This document shows, piece after piece, positions 1 to 10,630 of a stretch of DNA of 64,000 nucleotides. Source of the DNA: Phaseolus vulgaris (lineage: Eukaryota > Streptophyta > Magnoliopsida > Fabales > Fabaceae); NCBI RefSeq assembly GCF_000499845.2, contig NC_023757.2:5056118-5120117 (forward strand), read 5' to 3'. How positions within the stretch are numbered: position 1 is the stretch's first letter; every line of letters starts with the position of its first letter. The position numbers and the translations under genes were made by a program. The notes below the pieces were generated by a model. It searched no databases, had not been told where the DNA came from, and worked only from the letters and a program-made list of their open reading frames with translations.

Positions 1-15
1 AACTATAGGAAAACA

Positions 16-3000
16 TTAAATTATCATCCTCATACAATCCACTGGGTTCAAAACCCAATTAGAGTACCCGAAGGAAGCACAATGAGACTTTGCGTAAATC
101 CACGACCAAACCTTTACCTGGACCAAGGCGAATACTTCGAGCGCATCTACCACCCCCCTATCAAAGGACACACAATTCCTATGATTCCAAATACCACTCA
201 CAACTCCAACCCAAATTGCACCCCAAACGTCATTAACCGAATCTGAAGCCTGACTTAACCTGAACTGTAGAAAGTTTGCCAAAGGATCCTTATGAATAAC
301 GAAGGATACGCCTAGCCACTTAAAACAAAGACACCAAACACGCCAAGCGAAATCGCAGACGAAAAACAGATGATTGGACGACTCTTCCACCATCCCACAC
401 AGACAACACAAAGGATTCTCAATCACCACCTCGCGTCTTTCCAGATTTACCCTAGTAGCAACCTTATTCTCTATCACCCTCCAAGCTGTGAACAAAGCAG
501 AAGGCAAGGCTTTGCACCTCCACAACTTACTGTAAACTGGAGGGACCTCCCCAACTGTATCCTTCCTAACTTGAACATAGGCTGAGTTAACCGTAAAAGT
601 TTTGAACCCCCAGCCTTCCAAATCCAACAATCTTCCTTCCCCAGTTCCAACTTCGCCCCTTGCAACAGCTGAACCAACTGCTCCTCCAGAGGCTTCTCCC
701 ATTTGAAAAAGGATCTACGCCAAACAAAGTGCCACACCCAAACACCATCAATCCAATTCCCAAGCTCAACCACCTTTGCATCTTTAGCCAAACTAAGGGA
801 AAACAGTCTCGGGAAAACGACCTTCAAAGCTCCACAACTCAGCCAACTGTCCTCCCAGAAAGAGATACCCTTCCCATCACCAACATCCCACTGAAAACCA
901 TCTTCAAAACTTCTTCCCCAACCCTCCGAAGCCCACACCTCCATCAAATCTTTCCACCAAAGGGAACCCTTTCTGATTTTACCCACCTCTCTCAAATTTC
1001 TCCAACCACCATATTTAGAAACAAGGATTTCTTTCCACAAACCTCCTTTATCCGTACCCAACCTCCAAATCCACTTACCTAACAAAGCCAGATTAAACTT
1101 CCTAAGGTCAATAACACCAAGACCCCCATAATCACGAGGCTCACAAACTTTTTTCCAGGAGATCCAAGCGATCTTCCTACCATCAGAACCCCACCCCCAA
1201 AGGAAATTCCTTTGTAGCCGAACTAGCTTCTCTGCCACCACAGACGGTAACTTGAATAGTGACATAAAAAATAGCGGAATTGAGGACAGAACAGACTTTA
1301 TCAAACAAATCCTCCCAGCCAAAGATAAACACCTACCTCTCCACCTTGAAAGTTTACCCTGAACTCTCTCTAACACCCCGCTCCAAAAAGCACCCGCTTG
1401 TGACTTCCTCCTACCAGCAATCCTAAATAAACAAACGGGGTCACCATCACTTTACAATTAAGAATAGCCGCAAAATGTTGAAGCAAGCTCTGACTCAACC
1501 CCAACCCGCCAATTCTACTTTTCAAAAAATTCACCTTAAGCCCAGAGGCGAGCTCGAAGCAGAGTAGAATCGCCTTAATATTGAATACACTTTTTGTATT
1601 AGCTTCACAAAAGAATAAAGTGTCGTCAGCATATTGTAACATATTTACTTTCACATTAGCCTTGCCAACCACCAAACTGTCAATCAAACTCTTCTCTTCT
1701 GCCATCCTAGAAACCCCAGTCAATCCTTCCGCAACTATAAGAAAAAGAAACGGGGCAAGCGGATCACCTTGACAAAGTCCCTTCCTAGGAATAAACTCCC
1801 TAGTTGGGCTACCGTTCACAAGCACAGAGACTGAAGCAGATTCTAGGCAACCTTTTATCCAGCAAATCCATTGGACACAAAAGCCCAGCCTTTCAAGCAT
1901 ATAATAAAGAAAATCCCAACTTACCGAGTCATATGCCTTCTCGTAGTCAACTTTGAAGAAAACACAACTCTTCCTTTTCCTTTTATATTCTTCCAACACC
2001 TCATTAGCCACTAACACACTGTCTAACAAGCCCCTACCTTCCAGGAAAGCTGACTGTCTAAAATCAATAACTTTACTTATCACCTTTTTCAGGCGTAAAG
2101 ACAATGCTTTGGAGATAATCTTATAGAGACATCCAACTAACGAAATAGGCCTGAATTCGCCAAGTTGTTGGGGATTTTCGACTTTTGGAACTAAACATAG
2201 GAATGAAGCATTTGAGCCTCTAGGCCAATTACTCTGAGACGCAAAATCCTTCACTGCTGACAACACATCCAACTTTATAATTTCCCAACAATGCTTTAAG
2301 AAACCAAAATTAAAACCATCAGGGCCAGGACTCTTAGAGCTATCACAATTCCATACCGCACCCCTTATTTCATCTTCAAAGAAGTCTGCAATCAACAACT
2401 CATTGTCCTCCTCCGAAATAGAGTTGAACCTAACATTATCCAACCTTACCTGACACCCTTCTTTTCTGGCAAACCTATCCTCAAAGTAAACACGGACCTT
2501 GTCCTTGATCACCTCCTTATCCTCACACCACCGGCCGTCAACAAACATCCCATGTAACTCATTCCTCGCCCTTCTCCACTTCACAGACGAGTGAAAGAAC
2601 TTTGTGTTAAGATCTCCCTGTTTCAACCACTTTTGTCTTGCTTTTTGGGACATGATTGCCTCTTGTTTAAACATAACTTTATTAAGGTCAGCTAACAAAG
2701 ATCTTCTTTCCTCCCTTTCTGATTCATCCAAGCCTCTATCATCATCTTTTATATCTAACACGTTGATCCTCTTTTGCAACTCCTCACTAGCAAGGTTGAC
2801 ATCCCCAAAAACCTCTTTGTTCCAAACTTTTAAATCCGCTTTAAGTTTTTTCAATTTCTCTTTGAAAATAAAAATTCCACGTCCTTGTACATCATAGCTA
2901 GCCCATTTTGTCCTCACAAAATCTTTAAATCTACTATCTCTATGCCAAACATCTAAGCACCTAAAAGGTCTCGGACCCCAGTCAACAGACACTTCTTTAA

Positions 3001-3900
3001 GAACAACTGCACAGTGGTCCGAGATAGATCTGTTTAGGACAAACTGTTGACAATGGGGCCAAGCATCGAGCCATTCTCTTGACACAAGAACCCTGTCAAT
3101 TCTACTTTTCACCATTCCATTTGGTTTATACCAAGTAAACTTCCTGCCAACTAACGGGATATCTTCTAACTCTGATTTTTCAATGAATTCATTGAATCCT
3201 TTTATTTCTCTAGAATAATCTGACTCTGAGATCGAACTTTTCCTCTCCTCTTGGTGTCTGATTGAGTTAAAATCTCCGATAACACACCATGCCTTCGAAA
3301 GTTGAGTCAGCCTAAAACCACTAATCTCATCCCAAACTTCTTTCCTTTCCCGTAAAGAGCCAGAGCAATAAACATTCACAATTGTTACATGTACCCCAAT
3401 ACCAACCTTCCAGAAACCCTCTATAATCGTGAAATTCCTTCCATTAACATTATTGGACATCTGAAAAGACTTTTTATTCCAATCGTAAGGACCCCACCAG
3501 CATTATTGTTTGCTTTATTTACGACCCAATCAACTTCATTACTTCCCCAGATAAGACAGACTTTCTCCCTACTAACCTCAGAACATTTTGTCTCTTGTAG
3601 GCACATCATATCCACCTGTTCCTTACTAACCATATCACTTAAGTACTTTCTCTTCAAAGTACCTCCTAAACCTCTAACATTCAAACTAATTATTTTCATT
3701 GACAAACTTTTCTGATCTCCCCCTTGCCTTCCTCCCCTCACTACCTTCCCAGAAAGACAAAGCATGTAAACTATTAATGACAATGACAAAACAAACATGT
3801 CCACCCTCGCATCCACCAAATTATGATCAACACACGGTAAAACTGCAACATCGTACTTAACTTCTTCTACTCCCGTTACTTTCCTAGATGCTAGGATCAC
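16..3900 (-). pseudogene. LINE ORF2 (endonuclease + reverse transcriptase + zf-RVT), frameshifted
   Basis: ORF2 of the LINE normally nicks target DNA and primes reverse transcription there. The endonuclease starts near 3699 with MKIISLNVRGLGG and has the LQETKC motif. The reverse transcriptase shows FRPISLVGCLYKIISKAL, an AFLEGRG motif, DYEKAYDSV, the GDPLAPFLF motif and the catalytic QYADD (about 1622-1636). The C-terminal part has a cysteine cluster (CCLCGMVEESSNHLFFVC), as in zf-RVT domains of plant LINEs. The reading frame shifts at about 3460, about 1373 and about 600, splitting it into four blocks (3900-3421, 3460-1370, 1376-474, 702-16). Otherwise the blocks are long and open, so decay is moderate. 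Confidence 0.88.
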
Positions 3901-4806
3901 GGAACGATTAACTTCCTTTACCTAAAAAAAAAACTTAGGACCTCCTTTACCCTCACCGCTTTGTCCCTTGGAGTAATAGACATATTATTCACCACCCCTA
4001 AAGAAAGCCTTGAAGAGATGCCAATACCTTTCCTTTCCAACACCAACAAAACATCACTATGACCCTCCCTCAGCCCAACTCCTGTTCTCGAATACTCTCT
4101 TCTTCTTGGCCCGCCAACCTAACCTCCGTTCCCTGTAAATCAATACTTGCTTCTTGTTCTCTCACGCTCGCCCACGGACATCCAAGCAATCTCCCGCCGC
4201 TCCCCATGCCCGGAGACGTGAACCACTCTCTGCCCGTCGACGCCGCTTGGAGGGCTGACCACCTCCGTCACCACCAAGCTTTCACACCGTGGACTTGCAC
4301 CTCCAATTTTTACTGCCTCCCACGTGACAGACAGAGTGTTCCTGCTCAAGAACTGGGCTAGTTCCAAAAGAATTTCCTACCCAGCCCAAGTATCCCACTG
4401 GCCCAACATACCACTAGCAAAAAAACTCTTCATTCTCCTCCAGTTGTGATTTTGAGGAAACTGCATTTAATGCTTGATGGCTTGCATGCTCTACATTATT
4501 ACTAAGTAGGTGAGAGAAGGTCCCCTCATTAAATAGGGACCCGCGTGCCATCAAAGCCCCACTCACGACCTCATTCCTCTCTCCTCTCTGCTCATAAATG
4601 AGTTATTCAACCCCTCCACCTGCACCTCCAGAATTTCCTGCACATCTTCTCTCTCCTTATTTAATGCACAACATTCCTCAACTCTCTGCACTTGTTCTCT
4701 CTCCTTATTTAATGCACAAAGTTCCTCAACCATACCCATTAAACCCTACTCACCAGCGGACCAAGCCTGGGCCACTCCCTCAATTTTTGTTTGCACCACT
4801 TTCTAC

Positions 4807-5153
4807 TCACCCTTCGATTCTACTAGCTTGGTGGCAAGGAATATTCTCTAAGGAGCCAACAACTTTTACTGCACGTCTTAAACTCTCTTGGGACTCATCA
4901 GCCACGTGCATAAAGCATGTACCTATCCAAATGTTCTGTAATTTCCACGTACCTATCCAAATTGCATCCAGTTCCCTTTCCAAAGAAGAAGCGTCAACCA
5001 CACCATGAAACCTAACAAATCCAAACCTCTGACTCCTTGCATTAAGTTTTCTGGAAATGAAAACATCCAATACTCTTCTCCATATTTGAAAAACTTTCCA
5101 CAAATTAAGTGATCGAGAAAGTTAGTAAAGAAGTACGAAATATCAGTCATCAT
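4807..5153 (-). pseudogene. LINE ORF1 remnant with RRM-like domain
   Basis: Two overlapping minus-strand frames read TDISYFFTNFLDHLICGK and then VFQIWRRVLDVFISRKLN, RSQRFGFVRFHGVVDASSLE and DAIWIGTWKLQ. This is the RRM-like start of plant LINE ORF1 proteins, which bind the element's RNA. The RFGFVRF string is the RNP1-like motif. A frameshift near 5050 separates the two frames. A short open stretch at 4140-4367 (minus) may be more of ORF1, but I cannot assign a domain to it. Confidence 0.65.
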
Positions 5154-5160
5154 CTTTCAC

Positions 5161-5775
5161 CTTACCTAAACATTCTCTCTACAATGATAACAATGAAGGA
5201 GTTCATCCCTAACCACACCCCCAACGAAAATACATCTTTTGATAAAGCTCCTATTATACATATCACATAGCTTCCTATCTATACTGTCTTTCTATTACAT
5301 CAATCAATCAGATTCATAGTTTATTCATAGACAATATTATTTATATTTTCTTTCCATCACGTGGTTAGTGTTTTCCTTCCTGCAAACCATCAAAAAAAAA
5401 AGTTCTCTACTAAGGAGATAAAGTTAAAGTTAGTAATACCAGTTCAAACAGTTGATTAGACCATATACTTAATTGATTTTTTCACTAAATACCACTCCTG
5501 CTCCTCTTAAAACCATTATAAATAAACATTATTAAAAATTACAGCCTACTTGAAACAGAAACAGTATCTCATAACCTCACACAGTCATTTTGTCATCTAT
5601 TTCACATTCCCTTTCTCCTCTACTTACTGAGAGATCTCAACCATTCCTTAGGGTCCATACACCATTAAGGATATGTAATAGCAACCGAATATTCTTGACT
5701 AGATATCCATGTCCAGGCCTTGAGTTGTGCCAAAGTGAAAAATCTCGACACAATCTACTCTACCTTTTTTAAAGA
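5161..5775. other. Intergenic, no feature recognised
   Basis: AT-rich sequence between the LINE and the first direct repeat. I see no coding frame with family resemblance and no repeat structure. Confidence 0.5.
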
Positions 5776-5886
5776 TAACTTAATTTTATAATCTGATGTA
5801 ACTAAGGATATATCAAGGAGTTGCATATGCTTTAGGATAAATCCATTTAGAAATAAGTGAAGAGAAAGATGTCAAGTATTTTTTCC
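5776..5886. repeat. Direct repeat, copy 1 (about 110 bp)
   Basis: Closely matches 10517-10630. Shared stretches include ttgcatatgctttaggataa and gtgaagagaaagatgtcaag. The repeat has no recognised function and lies immediately upstream of the UDP-glucose dehydrogenase fragment. The second copy has no such neighbour. Confidence 0.8.
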
Positions 5887-5891
5887 TTAGA

Positions 5892-6104
5892 AATAAGTTC
5901 TTGAATGCCAGTGCTGGTTTTGGTGGATCATGTGCTTTCAGAAGGACATATTGAACTTGGTCTCCCTGAGGTGCAATGGCCTCCCTGAGGTGACTTACTA
6001 CTGGAAACAGGTCATTAAGGTGAACGACTACCAGAAAAACCTGTTTGTGAACAGTGTGGTTTCTTCCATGTTAAACACAGTTTCAGGTAAGAAAATTGCA
6101 GTGG
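5892..6104 (+). pseudogene. UDP-glucose 6-dehydrogenase pseudogene fragment
   Basis: Conceptual translation gives NKFLNASAGFGGSC, then after frame disruption LPEV, YWKQVIKVNDYQKNLFVN and SVVSSMLNTVSGKKIAV. These match the conserved middle of plant UDP-glucose dehydrogenase. In intact enzymes the GFGGSC motif carries the catalytic cysteine, and the enzyme oxidises UDP-glucose to UDP-glucuronate for cell-wall sugars. Here a stop follows shortly after the cysteine motif, the frame shifts, and a CTCCCTGAGGTG segment is duplicated. Only about 70 residues remain, so this is a dead fragment. No introns are visible; intact plant copies often have intron-free coding regions, so this does not show retroposition. 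Confidence 0.75.
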
Positions 6105-6957
6105 CTTAAAGGAAAAAGCAGAGTTTGCCCTATCCTCCTGATATGCTATCATCTTGCAGTTCATATAGTTTAGATTTCTGTTACTGTTTTTCTTTCATGT
6201 TACTTTTATTTGATCAGGTTTTACCCCAAAGTTAGAGAGCTTAATTGCCTGAGTATCATGGTCTTTAGCTCGCTAAAAATCTTTATTTTTGGTTTATTGT
6301 AATAAACAAGTACTGAGGAATTCTTGTACAACGGATATCATTGGTTTCATTCATGTTCTTTTCTATAAGCTTTAACAAATCATTATAAAAATCCACTTTG
6401 AAATGAAAAATGACTTTTGTTGTGAGCAGCTAACTCAGGTGAATCTCTATAAAGTACTATAAAAAGTTATAAAGTATAAGCTAAATTATATTTATTCTCT
6501 TTACAATTTCGTACAATTATGTTCGATTAGTTTTTACAACTTTTTATTTTCATTTATTTCTATCAATTAGTTTTTACAAGTAAAATGAATTTTTATTAAT
6601 AAAGATTAAAAAAGGTAATTACATAAATATTTTTAATTTAAAACATATCTAAAAAATATATAATTATTCTAAATTTTTAATATTGAAATGACACTAATTA
6701 ATGAAAACAAAAAATTAATAATTACACTAATAAAATAACTATATTATTATTTTTATTTATAAAATTTAAATATTTAAATTCTTATTAATAAAATTAAATC
6801 AGAATTACTATAATATATCAATTTTTAGAATTTAAATATTTAAATGGATTTTCTATTCTTATTAATAAATCAAAATCAAAATTACTATAATATATAATAT
6901 AATTGAATTCTGAATAATAGAATATAAATAAAATTACTAAAATAATAGCCTATGATT
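6105..6957. other. AT-rich intergenic DNA
   Basis: From about 6470 onward the sequence is extremely A+T rich, with many short taatta/aaatttaaat runs. No gene is visible. Confidence 0.5.
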
Positions 6958-7565
6958 TCAAATAATATTTTTATTAATAAAAAAATATTTTTTAAAATAA
7001 ATACGAACAGAATATTACATTAAAACAAAAAAAAACACCTCAAAATCAAAGAAAAAATCATAAAAACAAAATTTGGAAAAAAAATCAACATAACCAATTA
7101 TGCTTTGCCTTAAAAAAACAACATAATCAATTATCCACTATTTTTAGGAGCCTAATCGATTATGTCTTTCCTAAAAAAAGAATATAACAATTTTGTTTAA
7201 CATCTGAATAGCATAATCAATTATGTAAATTTTAACACACACCTAATAACATATAATTTCAAATAATTTATTTTATTAATTCTGATTAATAAGAAAAATA
7301 TTTTTTTTTAATATTACTAAAAATAAATACAAATAGAATATTAAATTAGAACAAAAAAAACCTAAAAATCAAAGGAAAAATCATAAAAACAAAAATTAGA
7401 AATTTGAAAAAAAAATGAACATATAACTGATTATGCTTTGCTTTTAAAAAAACAACATAACCAATTATCCACTATTTTTGGGAGTCGATTATACATTTCC
7501 TTAAAAAGGAATTAATCGATTATGTTAAATATTTGAATAGCATAATCGATTATGTCTATTTTAAC
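6958..7565. repeat. Diverged tandem duplication, unit about 300 bp
   Basis: The blocks 6958-7258 and 7259-7565 align in the same order. Each has caaataat, ttattaataa, aaataaatac, a gaatatta motif, an A-rich run, atcataaaaacaaaa, a tgctttgc segment, attatccactattttt, and a cataatcgattatg-type palindrome near the end. The copies differ by many substitutions and small indels, so the duplication is old. Confidence 0.7.
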
Positions 7566-8216
7566 ACATTCCACATAATTGATTATCCTCTTAAAAATAG
7601 AGGCTAATTGATTATGTTATATGTTTAATCGATTATCAACTATTTTTTAGGACATAATCGATTAAGTCCTATGTGTATGTTTTATTGCTTGGCTAGTGTG
7701 GAGTCGTTGTTTTGCATGGCTTGGAGTGCAGTTTGTGTCCCATAATGATCCACTGCTAAATTTTTCTCAGTTTAGATTGTGTAATGCGTCTGCTTTAGCA
7801 AGTGAGATGTGGGGAGTGATTTGGATTGCAGTGGTAAGTGAGTTGTGGAAGCATAGAAACAATGTAATCTTTAATGGGAGAGTTGTCGATGGTTTAGAAG
7901 TGGCTGCTTTGGTTCAAGTGAAGACTTGGTCTTGGATTACGTCCAAGTCTCTCTCTGGTTTGTTCTCCTTTTCCGAGTGGTGTCTCGAACCTTTGGTCTA
8001 TATGACTATGTTTTCTTGAATTATTTTTTAGCTCAGATTGTATGGGTTGAGTTAGGATTGTTTAGTAATTCTAGGCGTCTGGCGGTGTGAGTGTTGAGAT
8101 GGAGTGTCTTAGGTATCTTATGTTTGTATAAGGGTTGAACCACCCTTGAAGTGGTTCACATTTATTTATTTTTTATTGCCGATAAAAAAATGTGTTTTTT
8201 ATTGCATAATCGATTA
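7089..8216. repeat. Cluster of CATAATCGATTATG-type palindromic repeats
   Basis: About 14 variants of a 13-14 bp near-palindrome with core TAATCGATTA (or TAATTGATTA / TAACCAATTA) occur at 7089, 7122, 7152, 7212, 7421, 7456, 7512, 7541, 7573, 7604, 7625, 7653 and, after a LINE insertion, 8206. They are separated by 15-60 bp A/T-rich spacers, often containing ctattttt or ttaaaaa. The cluster is not a CRISPR array because neither spacer length nor repeat sequence is regular. Confidence 0.75.
7689..8190 (+). mobile_element. 5'-truncated LINE insertion (3' end of ORF2 plus 3' UTR)
   Basis: The frame 7696-8019 reads SRCFAWLGVQFVSHNDPLLN, EMWGVIWIAVVSELWKHRN and VAALVQVKTWSWITSKS. This matches the last ORF2 segment of the LINE at 16-702 almost position for position, so both belong to one family. 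About 150 bp of 3' UTR follow, ending ttgccgat plus a short A run (to 8190). Flanks carry an imperfect 15-bp target duplication (7674-7688 and 8191-8205, 13 of 15 bases equal). The insertion splits the palindrome cluster. Confidence 0.85.
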
Positions 8217-8839
8217 GACAGTGTGAAAAATCTTAAAATTATTATTTATAATTTTATTATTATTTTAATATTTATATTATTAATATTAATAATACTTTTT
8301 TTTATTATAAATATATAAATATATTTATATTTTTAGGTATATAGGTATTTTTATTTTATTAAAAATATATTTTTTATTTTTTATTTTTATTTTGAATATA
8401 TTAAATATTTTTTTGATATGTACATTATTTGAAATAAAATTAAGTGATTTTAATTAATTTGTATTATATATTGAGGGTAAAAACATAAGTTTGTAAGTGC
8501 TTATGTGGCTTTCTCTTATTTCGTAGATGTTTCTTTTCAATAATGCAAAACACACAAAAAAACTCATCTTTCCCTTTCCGCACTCCTCCTCCCTCATACA
8601 TCTGTTGATGCAAAAGGGGTGCACTCTCTCACATCGGTCCGCGTGAGTAGTGCATCTCCTAATCCAAATACACCGTTAAAGTGTATGATATTATTTTGTT
8701 GGTTTAATATAAATGCAGAGAAAAATGATTTTTTTTATTTGATAGAGAAAGAAAAATTGAGTTTTTGAGATACAATTTTTAAAAAATGTTTCCTTTTATT
8801 TTTCTTTAATTTAAATTTCAAAATTTTCTTTTTTTCTCC
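8217..8839. other. AT-rich intergenic DNA
   Basis: Very A+T-rich to about 8470, then mixed sequence with a more GC-rich patch at 8575-8660. No gene is recognised. Confidence 0.45.
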
Positions 8840-9035
8840 TTATTTTCTTTTCACTTAGGCTTATTTTCCTTATGTCTGTATTTGCATTCACTATTGTTTT
8901 GGATATCTACAAAGAAGAGTGTGGAAAGTTGGTCAGATAACTTTGAATTATTTTCTTTTCACTTAGGCCTATTTGTCTTAAGTCTTTATTTGTATTCACT
9001 ATTCTTTTGGACATATACAAGAAAGAGTGTGATAA
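8840..9035. repeat. Tandem duplication, unit 108 bp, two copies
   Basis: ttattttcttttcacttagg starts at 8840 and again at 8948. Both copies continue through tttgcattcactattgtttt-like and gagtgtg segments with scattered substitutions. Confidence 0.8.
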
Positions 9036-10516
9036 CTCTAAATAAAAGTCAGATTTTAAGAAAAACATAATAAAAGTTGTCTTTTAAGCTTGAACAGTTT
9101 GCCAAGTGTTTTTAATCTTTTGAAGAAACTTTTTTGGAATGGAATTTAACATAAGGAGCTTGAGTGAAAATACTTACACTATGAAGAGTAGAAGAAATCA
9201 AGTTGAAAGAGTTAAAATCTACACAATAGGCACTAGACAGTCAAAGTTCAACAATCAACAAAACTCAAGAGAAGATGAAGAATAGTTAGTTAGTTAGTTA
9301 GATTTAGATTAGTTTTTTATGCTCGTTTCAAGGTTCACCCATTTATAAAAATTTGAAACTCTATAAATAGAGATTAGCTTATCATACTTAACATACATAC
9401 ATAGCAAGTAGATTAGAAAGACTTAGGCGCCACAATAGTTGTAGTTTAGTTTTCAAATTTCAGTTTTTTGTTAACAATTTTGTCATTTCAAGTTTTATAT
9501 AAGTTGTTCATTTTTCTTTATTTTTTCGTGATTCTTCTTCTCTATACTCTTTACATTATGCAATTTATCATTTTTAAGTGAATTTAGTTATAGAATTTGG
9601 TAACAATGAATTAAGATGGTCTATTTAGTGTTTTCTTCTTCAATTTTTTTGGGAAATCTATTTTCGATTGAAAGTAGTTTTCTAAGAACATTCAAATCGA
9701 TTGATTGTGTTTTCTTTAGTTATAAGGAATCCAGTTTTGAGACTCTTACATGATTTTTGTACCCTGTTTTTCATTTCAGTATTGACTTTTGATTTTCTTG
9801 TTTGTAACCATTTAAATTTTTATTCTTTTACGTTTCTATATTTTTCCTTTTTTAGTTTGTGTGTTCAGTTCATTTTTACTTCAGTTTTATTCAATCGCAA
9901 TTTGCATTTTTCATTTGTTTTACATTTTCTGTACTTTAAGTTTATGCATTATAATTTTCTATCTTTTATATTTCTACAATTTACGTCCTCGCACTTTACA
10001 TTTCTGCAACTTAGTTTTCTCACACTTTACATCTTAGTCATTTATTTTTTTGGAATTTACTCTTAGACACTCTCATTCTTTTTCGTTTTCTCTTAGTAGA
10101 ACTATTAGTTAGTCTAATAAATAATTGTTGACGGGAGAATCTATTAGTTGTACTTAACATCTTTTGCATAAGTCATTTTACTTTTTTGCATAACAACTAT
10201 TGAACGGTCTAGTAAGCGATTATTGACTAGACGGTCTAACATTTGTAAGTTCTTTTAGTTTAACTCTTTTGACTTCTAGTTTACATTATAGTTTATTTTC
10301 ATGTATTTAATATTCTATCATTTACGTTTAAGCTCTTTACATTAAAGTGTAGATATACAATCTGTTAGACAATTGTCTATAGATGATGTATTCTTCACTG
10401 TTGTTTTTCTTTCCAATTACCAATGTTAATTTGTGACAGAAAGAATACATAAAATGATTCCCATATAACATGTTTTCCTTGGACTGACCTAGGTTGATCC
10501 TATATTACATTAGGGG
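9036..10516. other. Intergenic, T-rich tract with LTR-like features but no partner
   Basis: Contains gttagttagttagtt (about 9287-9301), a TATA-like ctctataaatagag near 9361, and a T-rich stretch at 9770-10075 with repeated actttacatttctgcaa-type motifs. This resembles degenerated LTR sequence, but no second copy, primer site or coding region is visible, so no element is claimed. Confidence 0.35.
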
Positions 10517-10630
10517 AAACTTAATTTTATTTGAAAATCTGATGTAACTAGGGATACATCAAGGTGTTGCATATGCTTTAGGATAAATTGATTTAGAAAT
10601 AAGTGAAGAGAAAGATGTCAAGTCTTTTTT
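10517..10630. repeat. Direct repeat, copy 2 (about 110 bp)
   Basis: Second copy of the sequence at 5776-5886, same orientation, about 4.7 kb downstream, with roughly ten differences seen by eye. Confidence 0.8.

Larger units (their letters stand above)
1..5160 (-). mobile_element. LINE (L1-type) retrotransposon, nearly full length, 3' end outside window
   Basis: Reading on the minus strand, the order is ORF1 with an RRM-like segment (about 5153-4807), an ORF1 tail/linker (4370-3900), then ORF2 with endonuclease, reverse transcriptase and a C-terminal zinc-binding region down to position 16. This is the layout of plant L1-type LINEs. The element has no LTRs. Its 3' UTR and poly(A) would lie before base 1, so that end is not visible. 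The 5' boundary is estimated from the last recognisable ORF1 residues near 5153. Frames are broken several times, so it is not autonomous. A shorter relative lies at 7689-8190. Confidence 0.88.

Noticed and set aside
4598..5008. 136-codon proline-rich plus-strand frame
   Set aside because: Overlaps the antisense LINE ORF1 remnant and consists partly of a short local duplication (ctctccttatttaatgcaca); no family resemblance.
7089..7670. CRISPR-like array
   Set aside because: Repeats are short palindromes with irregular spacing and variable sequence in a plant nuclear context; no cas genes.
9701..10066. 121-codon Phe/Ser-rich frame
   Set aside because: Arises from a T-rich tract; no start context, domain or homologue recognised.
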